A stretch of DNA of 64,000 nt from Keguizhuia sedimenti (GTDB taxonomy: Bacteria; Pseudomonadota; Gammaproteobacteria; Burkholderiales; Burkholderiaceae_D): positions 248,001-312,000 of the forward strand of contig JAUYVH010000002.1 of NCBI GenBank assembly GCA_030715135.1, given 5' to 3'. The translations under genes were made by a program, and so were the position numbers. This document shows positions 1 through 9,165 of this stretch, piece after piece (positions within the stretch are counted from its first letter, which is position 1; every line of letters begins with the position of its first letter). Below the pieces are notes generated by a model. It was not told the origin of the DNA. It searched no databases and saw nothing but the letters and a program-made list of their open reading frames with translations.

Positions 1-1
1 T

Positions 2-1186
2 GTGCCGCAGTTCGATGATTTCAGTTCCAGAGCTACGCCGGCGCTAAGCAACGTAGCAGGCGGCACATATCCCACCTCTGTGCCAGATCCCTGCCTGACA
101 TTCAATGCTGCAAACTGGACCACGGAATACAAGGCAAACCTGATTGGCATTCCTGTTCAGGGCTACGACACTGTTCCCGCAAGCTGTGCCACAGCCCTGC
201 CAAGTCAGCAGGCCAATACCGATGCAATTGTGGTGCGGCATGCCGACACCTGTGTAGCGACGAACCCGGCTTCGCCGAATTGCGAGGCCAACATAGCGGG
301 CAATCTCTATTTTCAGGCATCTCTGTGCGCTGCAACCGCGCAGGCAGCGGGCGTCAACACCATTACCCTGTCAAGCGCCTCCTCTTCCGACAACGATGCC
401 TACAACGGAAAGATCATTCGCATCATTGCAGGAGTAGGTGCAGGCCAATCCCGGACAATCACCGATTACGACGGCTCCACCAAGGTAGCAACGGTAAATT
501 CAAACTGGGCAACACAGCCGAACGACCAGTCGACCTATTCGCTTGACGGCGTCGACTATGTATTCGACACAAGCGGTTTTACGTCCACCAATAGAAATTG
601 CTCAACCTCTGCGGATCTGCGCAAGTTCGTTTCGAATATTTATTACATCCGCAATTTCGCCGTCACGCCGGGAGATGGCATTCCGACGCTGATGAGATCT
701 CAGTTCGGCCTTTCCGGCTCCCCTGCCGCCCTAAAGCAACAAGATCCAGTGCCTTTGATTGAAGGAATCGAAGGGTTTCGCATCGAGTACGGGCTTGATA
801 ATTTGAGCGACACCGGTGCGGCGGTAGATTACACGCAGTCAGTCAACTGGGCCGACCCTGCGGTTCTGAACTCACCTACCAACCGCGGTGACGGCACGCC
901 CGATCAGTATGTTCGCTGCCCGACGGCCAACACGGCCAACGACAATACGCCTCCTTCTACTCAACCGGCTGCAAGCGTATGCACGGCGGAGCAATTGACC
1001 AATGTCGTTACCGCCAAAATTTACGTACTTGCACGCAGTCGCGAAGCGACACCAGGCTATGTAGACAACAGGATCTACAACCTGGGCGCAACAACACTTG
1101 GGCCTTTCAACGATAGCTTCAAGCGCCATGTGTTCTCCACTACGGTACGCCTGAACAACGTCTCAGGTAGGAGGGAAACGCCATGA
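2..1186 (+). CDS. pilW: Type IV pilus assembly protein PilW, C-terminal part (5' end outside window)
   Basis: PilW is a minor pilin that helps prime assembly of type IV pili at the inner membrane. Only the last 394 residues are in the window, so the prepilin leader and N-terminal helix are not seen. The visible part resembles the PilW C-terminal region: a segment PLIEGIEGFRIEYGLD, then VVTAKIYVLARSREATPGY, and the ending FKRHVFSTTVRLNNVSGRRE. The gene overlaps pilX by 4 bp (ATGA), so the two are translationally coupled. The GTG at position 2 is only the first codon in frame and not a start. Assignment rests on these motifs and on the pilX-pilY1 neighbours. Confidence 0.85.
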   Translation: MPQFDDFSSRATPALSNVAGGTYPTSVPDPCLTFNAANWTTEYKANLIGIPVQGYDTVPASCATALPSQQANTDAIVVRHADTCVATNPASPNCEANIAGNLYFQASLCAATAQAAGVNTITLSSASSSDNDAYNGKIIRIIAGVGAGQSRTITDYDGSTKVATVNSNWATQPNDQSTYSLDGVDYVFDTSGFTSTNRNCSTSADLRKFVSNIYYIRNFAVTPGDGIPTLMRSQFGLSGSPAALKQQDPVPLIEGIEGFRIEYGLDNLSDTGAAVDYTQSVNWADPAVLNSPTNRGDGTPDQYVRCPTANTANDNTPPSTQPAASVCTAEQLTNVVTAKIYVLARSREATPGYVDNRIYNLGATTLGPFNDSFKRHVFSTTVRLNNVSGRRETP

Positions 1187-1674
1187 TCTTCTCCAACTCA
1201 CTGAAAAAACAGAGGGGTGCCACGCTGGTTGTCGGCCTGATCATGCTGGCTCTTATCACGGTCATGGTTGCAACGGCTTTCACCCTGAGTACGACCAATC
1301 TGAAATCTGTCGGCAACATGCAATTCCGCAATGAAGCATTAGCAGCTGCCAACAAGGCGATCGAGCAGGTATTAAGTTCTCCCTTTACCCTTTCGCCCAC
1401 AGCAGAAACGATCGAAGTCGACATCAACAACGATGATACCGCTGACTACACCGTGGCAATTGCAACGCCCGTATGTGTGCGCGCCACGCCTGCCGGCACG
1501 ACAACAAAAAGCAGCATTTCGCTTGGCCAGTCCATGTCCATGGTGACGGACTGGAATACGGTTTGGGAACTCGATGCAACGGTGACCGACGCGAAGAGCG
1601 GCGCGTTCATAAGAACTCGCTCTGGCGTGCGCGTGGTACGAAGTGATAGCCAGAAAAAAACGGAGTGCCCGTGA
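1183..1674 (+). CDS. pilX: Type IV pilus assembly protein PilX
   Basis: Minor pilin of the PilX type, 163 residues. The N-terminus has a short basic stretch (LKKQRGATLVVGL) followed by a hydrophobic helix of about 22 residues, as in PilX proteins, which do not carry the classical GFTLIE site. The remaining roughly 120 residues form the periplasmic domain and end with a Cys-Pro after a basic stretch. The start ATG overlaps the pilW stop. The pilY1 start lies 25 bp downstream, so this is one operon. PilX with PilV, PilW and PilY1 is known to form the initiation complex of the pilus. Confidence 0.85.
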   Translation: MIFSNSLKKQRGATLVVGLIMLALITVMVATAFTLSTTNLKSVGNMQFRNEALAAANKAIEQVLSSPFTLSPTAETIEVDINNDDTADYTVAIATPVCVRATPAGTTTKSSISLGQSMSMVTDWNTVWELDATVTDAKSGAFIRTRSGVRVVRSDSQKKTECP

Positions 1675-1699
1675 TTCGAATTTACTGCAGGAGTTTCAA

Positions 1700-4600
1700 A
1701 TGAAAAGCCACTTCTTCAAACGCTTGTTTCCGGCCGCTTTGCTCGTTTTCCATTTCTCGGCTTCAGCAGAGGATACCGACTTGTTTGTCGGCGCATCGCC
1801 AGCTGCAATTGATCTCCCTAACGTATTGATCGTCTTGGACAACACGGCGAACTGGAACAATGCGTTTACGAATGAAATCGCCGCATTGAAAACGGTTATT
1901 AGCGGATTGCCTGTCAATGCAGATGGCACCGCAAAGTTTCGTCTAGGCTTCATGCTGTTTACGGAATCCGGCGGATCGAATTCCGGCCGGGACGGCGGCT
2001 ATATACGTGCCGCAGTACGAAATCTCAATACAGACTACAAGAACAAGCTAGTCGCGCTATTAAGCAGTTTCGATAAGCTGGACGACAAATCCAATGGCGG
2101 CAAGCTCGGCAACACCATGACCGACGCCTACCGCTATTTTTCCGGTGGTGAGCCCTTTTCCGGCAATAACAAGACTAAAGCTGATTATGCGGGCAATACC
2201 TCAGGCAATGCCGCATCGAATGCAATCTACGCATTGGCAGGCAATGCACTGGACTCCAAGGCTGACACGTCCTATACAAGCGCCGTTCCAGATGGAAGTT
2301 GTGCGAAGAATTTCATTATTTATATCAGTAATGGCCCGGCACAGGATAACAACTCAGATACGGTTGATGCAACGACTGCACTGAAAGCCGCCGCCGGCGG
2401 AGGCACCGCTGGAGATGCTGCTGCCGCCGCAATTGCCCTTTCACCAAGTGGCTCGCAAGAGAACGTAGGTGACGAATGGGCACGCTTCATGCGCAAGAGC
2501 AGCCTTGGAGTGGTCACTTACACAATCGATGTGGATAAGGGATCCACCGGCCAGGGACCAGGCTGGTCGGCACTCCTGAAAAGCATGGCATCGGTAAGCA
2601 GCGGGAAGTACTTCGATGTCAGCTCTGCTTCCCTTGGGTCTACGATTCTCAAGGCGATGGAAGACATCTTCTCCGAAATCCAGTCGGTCAATAGCGTCTT
2701 TGCAGCGGTCAGCTTGCCTGTCAGCGTCAACACTCAAGGCACTTTCCGTAATCAGGTTTACATCGGCATGTTCCGCCCTGACGTATCCGCCAATCCGCGC
2801 TGGGACGGCAATCTGAAGCAGTATAAGCTCGGCTACATCAACAATACCCTGAAGCTGGTGGATGCGGATGCAAAGAGTGCGATCAATTCCAACACCGGCT
2901 TCATTACCGAATGCGCACGCAGCTTCTGGACGCCTTCTACCGCAGATACCTATTGGGATTTCCGCCCGCTTGGCGGATGCCTGGCGGTGTCCGGCTCCGA
3001 TGCATCGAATTACCCGGACGGCAATATCGTAGATAAAGGTGCTCAAGCATACAAGCTTCGCAGCGACACCACTCGCCCAGTCAAGACCTGTTCAACGGAT
3101 TTTTCGGCTTGCACGACTTTGATCGACTTCAACAATACTAATGTGTCGCAGTCTGCTCTCGGTGCGACCAGCACGACAGAACGTGATGCTCTCATCAATT
3201 GGGCACGTGGCCTCAATACTGAGAATGAGGGCAGCAAAGGCACTTCCGTGATGCGGCCGTCTTCGCATGGCGACGTTGTGCATTCCCGCCCTGTCGCCAT
3301 CAACTTCGGCACCGAAATCGATCCCAAGGTAGTTGTCTTCTATGGCGGCAACGACGGCGTATTGAGAGCGGTGAACGGCAATCGCACCAGCGACATCGGC
3401 AGCACACCCGCTGGCGACGAGTTATGGGCCTTCATTCCGCCGGAGTTTTTCCCATACATTAAACGTATTCGTGACAACAATATCAAGATCGACTTCCCGA
3501 ACAATAATATTGTTTCTCATACGCCGTTGCCCAAACCGTATGGGATTGATGGCGCTATCAGTGCGTTTAAGGATGCGGACAATGCTTGGATTTATGCAAC
3601 CATGCGCCGCGGGGGAAGAGCACTGTATGCATTCAACGTAGATCCAAGCGACCCGTCCGATATCACGCTCAAGTGGAAACGGGGATGCCCGAATCCGGAT
3701 AACGATGACAATTGCTCCGAGGGATTTGCAGGCATTGGCCAGACTTGGTCTTCTCCCAAAGCATTTACCGCAGTGGGATTTGAGTCGGGAACAGCTCCGC
3801 TGCTCCTAGTAGGAGGCGGTTACGATAAATGCGAGGACGAAGACCAGAATACCTGCACTTCTTCCAGCAAAGGCAGATATGTATACGTCATCAACGCAAA
3901 TACCGGGGAATTGCTTAAAACGCTGGAGACCGATCGTGGCGTCGTCGCCGATATCTTTATCGTGCCGGATGAAAATACGGGCAAGATCAAGCACGCATAT
4001 GCCGCAGATCTGGGCGGTAATGTATACCGCATCAACATCGGCGCACTGGCACCCGAGGACTGGACGATCACAAAGATCGCTTCCCTGGGCTGCGACACGA
4101 CTGCAACCTGCACAGCCAACCGCAAATTCATGTTCTCTCCCGACGTGATCGAAGACGACGGAACCTACACATTGCTGATTGGCTCCGGCGACCGCGAGAA
4201 ACCCTTGAATAGCGTGACCTATCCATCTACGATGAGCGTTGCCAATCATTTCTTCATGTTCAAGGACAAGCCGTCCGACGCGATCTGGCTGTCATCGGAA
4301 ACAGCGAACTGCGGCAGCGCAGTGATTTGCAAGGCATCGCTCTATCCGATCCTCAACAGCAGCACGCCGACCAGCGCCGACCTGGCAACAAAAAAGGGAT
4401 GGTATCTGGGACTCAGGAACATCACTCGCGATGGAAAAGTCGCGACTGAACAAGTTGTGACCTCAGCCATCACGGTGTTTGACGTGGTCACCTTCAGCAC
4501 GCATATCCCCGCAATCCCTGTTGCCGGAGCGTGTACATCCACTCTGGGCAACTCAGCGGTCTACAACATCGACTACAAGAATGCGAAGAGCCCCAACGGT

Positions 4601-4804
4601 GCCACTGCTTCCCGCTATGAGCCGATTTCTGGTGGCGGCTTACCACCTTCGCCGGTCGCAGGAATGGTGACACTCGATGATGGTTCTACCGTGCCGTTCT
4701 GCATCGGATGCAAACCGGATTCGCCGCTGGAAGGCGGAGACCCTCCGGGTTTATCGATGTCGATCCAGCCCAAGGCTCGGGTGTACTGGTATATCCAGAA
4801 ATAA
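1700..4804 (+). CDS. pilY1: Type IV pilus tip adhesin/biogenesis factor PilY1
   Basis: 1034 residues. PilY1 is a secreted or pilus-tip protein needed for pilus extension and surface sensing. ATG 1700 is chosen because AGGAG (1689-1693) lies 6 nt upstream and it begins a signal peptide (MKSHFFKRLFPAALLVFHF, then SASA before Glu-Asp). Longer readings in frame lack a ribosome site. Residues of about 30-340 have a von Willebrand factor A-like layout, but the metal-site strand reads VLIVLDNTANW rather than DxSxS. The C-terminal half has the PilY1 beta-propeller features: VVFYGGNDGVLRAVNG, YATMRRGGRALYAFNVDP, and LLVGGGYDKCEDEDQN with a Cys-rich acidic loop. It follows pilX and is followed 14 bp later by a pseudopilin gene. 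Confidence 0.93.
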   Translation: MKSHFFKRLFPAALLVFHFSASAEDTDLFVGASPAAIDLPNVLIVLDNTANWNNAFTNEIAALKTVISGLPVNADGTAKFRLGFMLFTESGGSNSGRDGGYIRAAVRNLNTDYKNKLVALLSSFDKLDDKSNGGKLGNTMTDAYRYFSGGEPFSGNNKTKADYAGNTSGNAASNAIYALAGNALDSKADTSYTSAVPDGSCAKNFIIYISNGPAQDNNSDTVDATTALKAAAGGGTAGDAAAAAIALSPSGSQENVGDEWARFMRKSSLGVVTYTIDVDKGSTGQGPGWSALLKSMASVSSGKYFDVSSASLGSTILKAMEDIFSEIQSVNSVFAAVSLPVSVNTQGTFRNQVYIGMFRPDVSANPRWDGNLKQYKLGYINNTLKLVDADAKSAINSNTGFITECARSFWTPSTADTYWDFRPLGGCLAVSGSDASNYPDGNIVDKGAQAYKLRSDTTRPVKTCSTDFSACTTLIDFNNTNVSQSALGATSTTERDALINWARGLNTENEGSKGTSVMRPSSHGDVVHSRPVAINFGTEIDPKVVVFYGGNDGVLRAVNGNRTSDIGSTPAGDELWAFIPPEFFPYIKRIRDNNIKIDFPNNNIVSHTPLPKPYGIDGAISAFKDADNAWIYATMRRGGRALYAFNVDPSDPSDITLKWKRGCPNPDNDDNCSEGFAGIGQTWSSPKAFTAVGFESGTAPLLLVGGGYDKCEDEDQNTCTSSSKGRYVYVINANTGELLKTLETDRGVVADIFIVPDENTGKIKHAYAADLGGNVYRINIGALAPEDWTITKIASLGCDTTATCTANRKFMFSPDVIEDDGTYTLLIGSGDREKPLNSVTYPSTMSVANHFFMFKDKPSDAIWLSSETANCGSAVICKASLYPILNSSTPTSADLATKKGWYLGLRNITRDGKVATEQVVTSAITVFDVVTFSTHIPAIPVAGACTSTLGNSAVYNIDYKNAKSPNGATASRYEPISGGGLPPSPVAGMVTLDDGSTVPFCIGCKPDSPLEGGDPPGLSMSIQPKARVYWYIQK

Positions 4805-4818
4805 GGGAGTGCATGGTG

Positions 4819-5403
4819 ATGTCATCCCTATCCAATAGCGCGAGCAGTCGTGGAGCGCAAAAGAAAGCTGAATACGGCTTTACCCTGATCGAATTGATGG
4901 TGGTGATTGCCATTCTCGGAATTCTTCTGGGAATCGCCGTGCCATCCTTCAATGACGCTACGCTCAGCAGCAAACTGGGTTCCCATGCCAATACCCTGGT
5001 TGCGAGCGTGAACCTTGCGCGCGGCGAAGCAATCAAGCGCAATACGATCGTGACGGTCTGCACTTCTTCCAATGGAACAAGCTGTTCGACTACCGGCGGT
5101 TGGGAACAGGGATGGATTGTGGCCTGCAAGACGACCAGCCCAAGCGCCATGTGCGATGGAACTGGCCCGGACTGGCTGGTGTTTCACCGGCAGCAAGCTG
5201 CATCATCCGGCATAAAAATCACGGAGACGTCACCGACCACCATTCGCTCAATAGAGCTGATGCCGACCGGCGTGGGCTCCACTCCCGCAACGTTCACCCT
5301 CTGCCGGGCGACGCCTACTGTCGGCACACCCCAACGCCAGGTCAGCATTATTAGTACCGGACGGGCCACGGTTGCAAAAACGACCGGTTCGACCTGTGCG
5401 TAA
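4819..5403 (+). CDS. FimT/GspH-family pseudopilin (type IV pilus minor pilin)
   Basis: About 194 residues. A classical class III prepilin signal is visible: a short basic leader, then GFTLIELMVVIAILGILLG, with Glu at mature position 5. The cut would be after the Gly by PilD. The rest is a small GspH/FimT-like domain with several Cys residues (VCTSSNGTSC, and a final Cys near the C-terminus). ATG 4819 is chosen because AGGGAG (4804-4809) is 9 nt upstream; ATG 4813 in the same frame is possible but only 3 nt from it. It is the last obvious pilus gene of the pilW-pilX-pilY1 operon. FimT-type minor pilins are linked to DNA uptake in some species, which is not shown here. Confidence 0.85.
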   Translation: MSSLSNSASSRGAQKKAEYGFTLIELMVVIAILGILLGIAVPSFNDATLSSKLGSHANTLVASVNLARGEAIKRNTIVTVCTSSNGTSCSTTGGWEQGWIVACKTTSPSAMCDGTGPDWLVFHRQQAASSGIKITETSPTTIRSIELMPTGVGSTPATFTLCRATPTVGTPQRQVSIISTGRATVAKTTGSTCA

Positions 5404-5543
5404 GTTAGCTAACCTGCGGAGGAACGCATAATTACCCGCTCGGCGAATAGGCTTTGAATGCACCAGAGAAAAATTGGCCTTCTTTCATGCATGCGTTAGG
5501 CCGAGGCGAAGCTTCAATTTTTTACCGAAACGAGCAGCTAGCA

Positions 5544-6167
5544 ATGAAAACCCATGTGAGCAAATTCTTTCTGCTTTCGCTTGGACTGCATGCGCTCGGC
5601 TTTGCAATGATGTGGCAGAACACAGCGCATGGAGGCACCACGCCAGACGCGTCTTCCAGCCAGGTATCGCATGCGCCTATGGTATTTGCAGGCATCATTC
5701 CTGAGAAAAGTGTACAAGCTGACAATTTGGCTTCAGAACGCGCTCTATCCAACGAATCATTTTTGAGCGATTCCGACATCCCTGGTGCCGAGATTGGGCC
5801 TGTACCATCAGCTCAGAAAATCGACGTAAAAAAGTATGAAGTTCCAATATCCGAACCCCATCAGGAATATGTCACGACAGGAAAGCTTACCCGACTGCCC
5901 GCCCCGATAGCCGAGATTGATTTGGACGTGGATGAAGTGAAGGAGGTCGCCGTCGCAGGATCGGTGCGGCTGAGAATTCTGATTAATGCTGACGGCACCG
6001 TGGCCGAGGTTCTAAGCGCCGACGATGACGAAGCACTACGCGTATTTTCCGAGCGCGTTGCCGGAATATTTAAACGAACGCGTTTTACTCCAGGCGAGAT
6101 CAATGGCAGAGCCGTAAAAGCGCAGTTAGAAATTAATGTCGTCAGCGAAGATATGCAAGCTCTTTGA
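5544..6167 (+). CDS. TonB C-terminal-domain-like protein
   Basis: 207 residues from ATG 5544. An N-terminal anchor (KFFLLSLGLHALGFAMMW) after a short basic start gives a type II inner-membrane topology, as in TonB. The C-terminal 80 residues resemble a TonB-type domain: VRLRILINADGTVAEVLS, then a helix, then FTPGEINGRAVKAQLEINV. It lacks the usual long Pro-Lys linker and has no exbB/exbD or receptor gene nearby. A TTG start at 5454 would add 30 residues before the membrane anchor; I prefer the ATG although its ribosome site is weak. It stands 140 bp after the pseudopilin. Role in energy transduction is inferred from the fold only. Confidence 0.6.
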   Translation: MKTHVSKFFLLSLGLHALGFAMMWQNTAHGGTTPDASSSQVSHAPMVFAGIIPEKSVQADNLASERALSNESFLSDSDIPGAEIGPVPSAQKIDVKKYEVPISEPHQEYVTTGKLTRLPAPIAEIDLDVDEVKEVAVAGSVRLRILINADGTVAEVLSADDDEALRVFSERVAGIFKRTRFTPGEINGRAVKAQLEINVVSEDMQAL

Positions 6168-6460
6168 GGACTGAATTAAGTTAACGCTCACCTGCCGCAA
6201 GCAGATTCGCGGATTCCCCAAATCGATTTGCTTTATCTCCCTCGTATTGGCCAAAAGTACATCGTCACTCGTATTCCTGCCGCAGGGCGGGTTTCGGAAT
6301 CTTTGATGTGCGGCCATTGCCCTATGAACCATGCATTATGGTGCGCCGGAAAAATTCGCTGCGACAATAAGCATCCGCAAAGCAAGCCTTTCGGAAGATT
6401 TCACGGAAAGTGTCTCTGCAATACACTATCATTGTGATTTTCAACCGCTCCGGTAATTCC

Positions 6461-7153
6461 ATGCACCTCGACCAACCGCTTTCCGATAAAGAATTCAACG
6501 AACTCGATCAATTCCTGCTTTCCGACCGGTGCGCAGATGATGCAATGACGATGGATTCTCTGCATGGTTATCTGACTGCGTTGGCAATCGGACCGGAAGC
6601 CGTGCCTTTGTCGGAATGGCTGCCTCGCGTATGGGGCGATTCTCCTGACGACGCGCCTGAATTCAAGTCCGACAAGGAATTCAGCCATATCGTTGGGCTT
6701 GTCTCCCGCTTTATGAACGAAGTTGCGATCACTTTCGAAGTGGCGCCCAAGGAATTCGAACCTCTTTTTTGCGAACATGAATGGCAAGGACGCAAAGTCC
6801 TGGACGGAGAAGCGTGGGCATGGGGCTTCTGGGAAGGCGTGCAATTGCGTAAAGAGGCATGGGATCCGATCTGGGAATCGGAACTTGCGCCATTGATGCG
6901 GCCGATTTATCTATTGGGCGCAGAAGAGATCGAGGAAGACGAACTTAGCCTGGTCGATGATCCGGTGAAGTGCCATAAGCTTGCCGTTGAAGTCGAGGCT
7001 GCCATTCCACATATTCACCGTTTCTGGCAGCCGCACCGGAAGTCGCCGGTGACGACCGTGCAGCGAGAAAATCCGAAAACCGGGCGCAACGATCCCTGCC
7101 CATGCGGCAGCGGCAAGAAATTCAAGAAATGTTGCGGTAACGAGCCGGAATAA
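6461..7153 (+). CDS. UPF0149/YecA-family protein with C-terminal SEC-C zinc motif
   Basis: 230 residues. The body is the all-helical UPF0149 (YecA/YgfB) type: [16 protein letters not shown] near the start, then [14 protein letters not shown] and [18 protein letters not shown]. The C-terminus has a SEC-C motif ([17 protein letters not shown]), a zinc-binding motif also found at the end of SecA. Function is unknown; proteins of this type are soluble. ATG 6461 is chosen because homologs begin near this point; a GTG at 6410 is in frame but sits directly on its purine stretch. The gene is alone on the plus strand and converges with the thiolase gene. Confidence 0.85.
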   Translation: MHLDQPLSDKEFNELDQFLLSDRCADDAMTMDSLHGYLTALAIGPEAVPLSEWLPRVWGDSPDDAPEFKSDKEFSHIVGLVSRFMNEVAITFEVAPKEFEPLFCEHEWQGRKVLDGEAWAWGFWEGVQLRKEAWDPIWESELAPLMRPIYLLGAEEIEEDELSLVDDPVKCHKLAVEVEAAIPHIHRFWQPHRKSPVTTVQRENPKTGRNDPCPCGSGKKFKKCCGNEPE

Positions 7154-7227
7154 GCTTACCAACTAAACTTCCTTAGTTTCCGGGCAGGATGCGGCGCATG
7201 GCGGCGCTCAATTGGAAAAGCGGATTA

Positions 7228-8433
7228 TCAAACCCGCTCGATGACAAGCGCAATCCCTTGCCCCGCCCCGGCGCACATGGCACACAAGGCATAACGCTCC
7301 TTCGCGCGGTGCAACTGATGCATCGCGGTCAGCACCAGACGTGCGCCCGTTGCACCGAGCGGATGCCCGAGTGCGAGCGCGCCGCCATTGGGATTAACCC
7401 TGGGATCGTCATCCTGTAATCTCCAGTCACGCAATACTGCGATTGCCTGTGCGGCATATGCTTCATTCAGCTCGATCACGCCGACTTCGTCCATTGCCAA
7501 GCCGGTCTGCACCAGAACCTTGCGTCCGGCAACCGCTGAAGCAATCCCCATTGCGTCGGGAGATACATTGACAGCTGTCATGCCCAACACGCGGGCTTTC
7601 GGCATCAGGCTGTATTTATGCGCGGCATTTTCGCAGGCCAGCAATAAGGCGCAGGCCCCGTCTCCCGCCGGTGCGGAATTTCCCTGCGTGATCGTACCGC
7701 CATCGAGCGACAAAGGCTCCATGCCTGCCAGCGCCGCAGAGGAAACCCTTGAGGGAAATCCATCCCGGGTCACGATGAGCGGATCGCCATTTTTTTGTGC
7801 AATCGTGATGGGGGTTATCTCTGCATCGAAATATCCATTCTGTTGAGCAGCATAGGCTTTCCGGTGCGATGCGTAGGCAAACCGGTCCTGGGACCGCCGT
7901 TCGATATTGAATTCCTTGGCCAGGCGCTCCACGCTCTCCGCCATTGCCAGACTGCCGTATTCCATTTGTGCCAGCAGGTTTTCCAGGCCGACAGCCTCGA
8001 AATTTCCTACCGAGGTGGATGCAGCATTGCCATCGGCCCGGCGCGCGGAATTCAGGCGGTTTGCCTGGCTCATGGAGTCCATGCCGCCAGCAACGATCAT
8101 GGATGCCTCGCCGGACTTGATGAAACGGGCGGCACTGCCGACAGCATCAATCCCGGAACCGGAAAAACGATTGATCAATGCACCGGGCACCGCGGCGGGC
8201 ACATCGGCCAGCAAATTGCTGAGCCGAGCCGAACTGCCGCCCCCGCGAATGGAAGGATATGCGCATCCGTATAAAACATCGTTCAATTGTTCCCAATCGA
8301 TGTGCGGATTGCGCACCATCAGCGCCATCAATGGGATGGCACCCAGCTCTTCAGGCCTCAGGGACGACAGTACGCCCCCTTCATAGACGAATGGTGTACG
8401 AACTGCATCGCAAATATAAGCGGGAATATGCAT
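7228..8433 (-). CDS. Thiolase-family protein (acetyl-CoA acetyltransferase-like) with Ser in place of the nucleophilic Cys
   Basis: 401 residues, the usual thiolase length. The family normally condenses or cleaves acyl-CoAs (PcaF/PhaA type). Seen: AYICDAVRTPF at the start, VAGGMDSMSQANR, ITQGNSAPAGDGA, the NEAYAAQ motif, GHPLGATG with the catalytic His near 357, and CAGAGQG with the second Cys at 387. The N-terminal motif that normally reads NR-x-C-x-SG reads NRFSGSGIDAV, so residue 91 is Ser (codon TCC at 8161-8163, minus strand). Without that Cys, ordinary thiolysis through an acyl-enzyme is unlikely, so the true activity is open. ATG 8433 matches the family N-terminus; upstream in-frame codons do not. 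It is monocistronic. Confidence 0.85.
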   Translation of the reverse strand: MHIPAYICDAVRTPFVYEGGVLSSLRPEELGAIPLMALMVRNPHIDWEQLNDVLYGCAYPSIRGGGSSARLSNLLADVPAAVPGALINRFSGSGIDAVGSAARFIKSGEASMIVAGGMDSMSQANRLNSARRADGNAASTSVGNFEAVGLENLLAQMEYGSLAMAESVERLAKEFNIERRSQDRFAYASHRKAYAAQQNGYFDAEITPITIAQKNGDPLIVTRDGFPSRVSSAALAGMEPLSLDGGTITQGNSAPAGDGACALLLACENAAHKYSLMPKARVLGMTAVNVSPDAMGIASAVAGRKVLVQTGLAMDEVGVIELNEAYAAQAIAVLRDWRLQDDDPRVNPNGGALALGHPLGATGARLVLTAMHQLHRAKERYALCAMCAGAGQGIALVIERV

Positions 8434-8533
8434 AAGCTTTAATCGTCGGGAAGATCTGCCATTTCCTGATTTTCTCAACCCGCAGGTTCCGTACGCGCGA
8501 AAGAGTGCACATCACTCTCCGCCAGTACATGAC

Positions 8534-9121
8534 TTATGTCTTGATGAAATGCTCGCGGTAATAGCGCAATTCTTCAATCGATTCGAGAATGTCGGCCAAT
8601 GCAGTATGCTTCTGATGTTTTTTGAAACCATTTACGAGCTCTGGTTTCCATCTTCTGCACAATTCTTTTAGTGTCGAGACATCAAGATTGCGATAATGAA
8701 AGAATTCTTCCAGTTTTGGCATGGTACGCGCCATGAACCGGCGATCTTGGCAAATGGAATTGCCGCACATCGGGGACTTGCCTGCCGGCACATATTGTTT
8801 CAAGAATTCGACCAATTGCACTTCTGCATCTGCTTCCGTTACCGTAGAAGCTTTCACCCTGTCGATCAAGCCGGAGCGGCCGTGGGTGCCTTTGTTCCAG
8901 GCATCCATCCCGTCCAGAACTTCATCCGACTGGTGGATTGCGAACACCGGACCTTCGCCCAATACGTTCAGATCCGAATCGGTGACGATGACGGCAACTT
9001 CGATAATGCGATCCGTATCTGGATTCAGACCGGTCATTTCCATATCGACCCAGACTAAATTAAATTCATTCGGGCGTACTGAAACAGGCGCCTGCGTATT
9101 GTTTTCGTTTGCTTGTGACAT
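8534..9121 (-). CDS. orn: Oligoribonuclease
   Basis: 195 residues. Orn is a 3'-5' exonuclease of the DEDDh family that degrades di- and short oligonucleotides to mononucleotides and finishes pGpG turnover. Motifs: [18 protein letters not shown] (Exo I Asp and Glu), [18 protein letters not shown] (Exo II), and [19 protein letters not shown] with the catalytic His and Asp (Exo III). The start ATG 9121 has AAGGAAAG just upstream. The first 20 residues are a low-complexity Asn/Gln-rich extension. The gene is divergent from the M48 peptidase gene, whose start lies 45 bp away, so the promoters overlap. Confidence 0.95.
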   Translation of the reverse strand: MSQANENNTQAPVSVRPNEFNLVWVDMEMTGLNPDTDRIIEVAVIVTDSDLNVLGEGPVFAIHQSDEVLDGMDAWNKGTHGRSGLIDRVKASTVTEADAEVQLVEFLKQYVPAGKSPMCGNSICQDRRFMARTMPKLEEFFHYRNLDVSTLKELCRRWKPELVNGFKKHQKHTALADILESIEELRYYREHFIKT

Positions 9122-9165
9122 AATTGGCTTTCCTTGATTAGACCCCATTTTCTCACAGGCACAGA

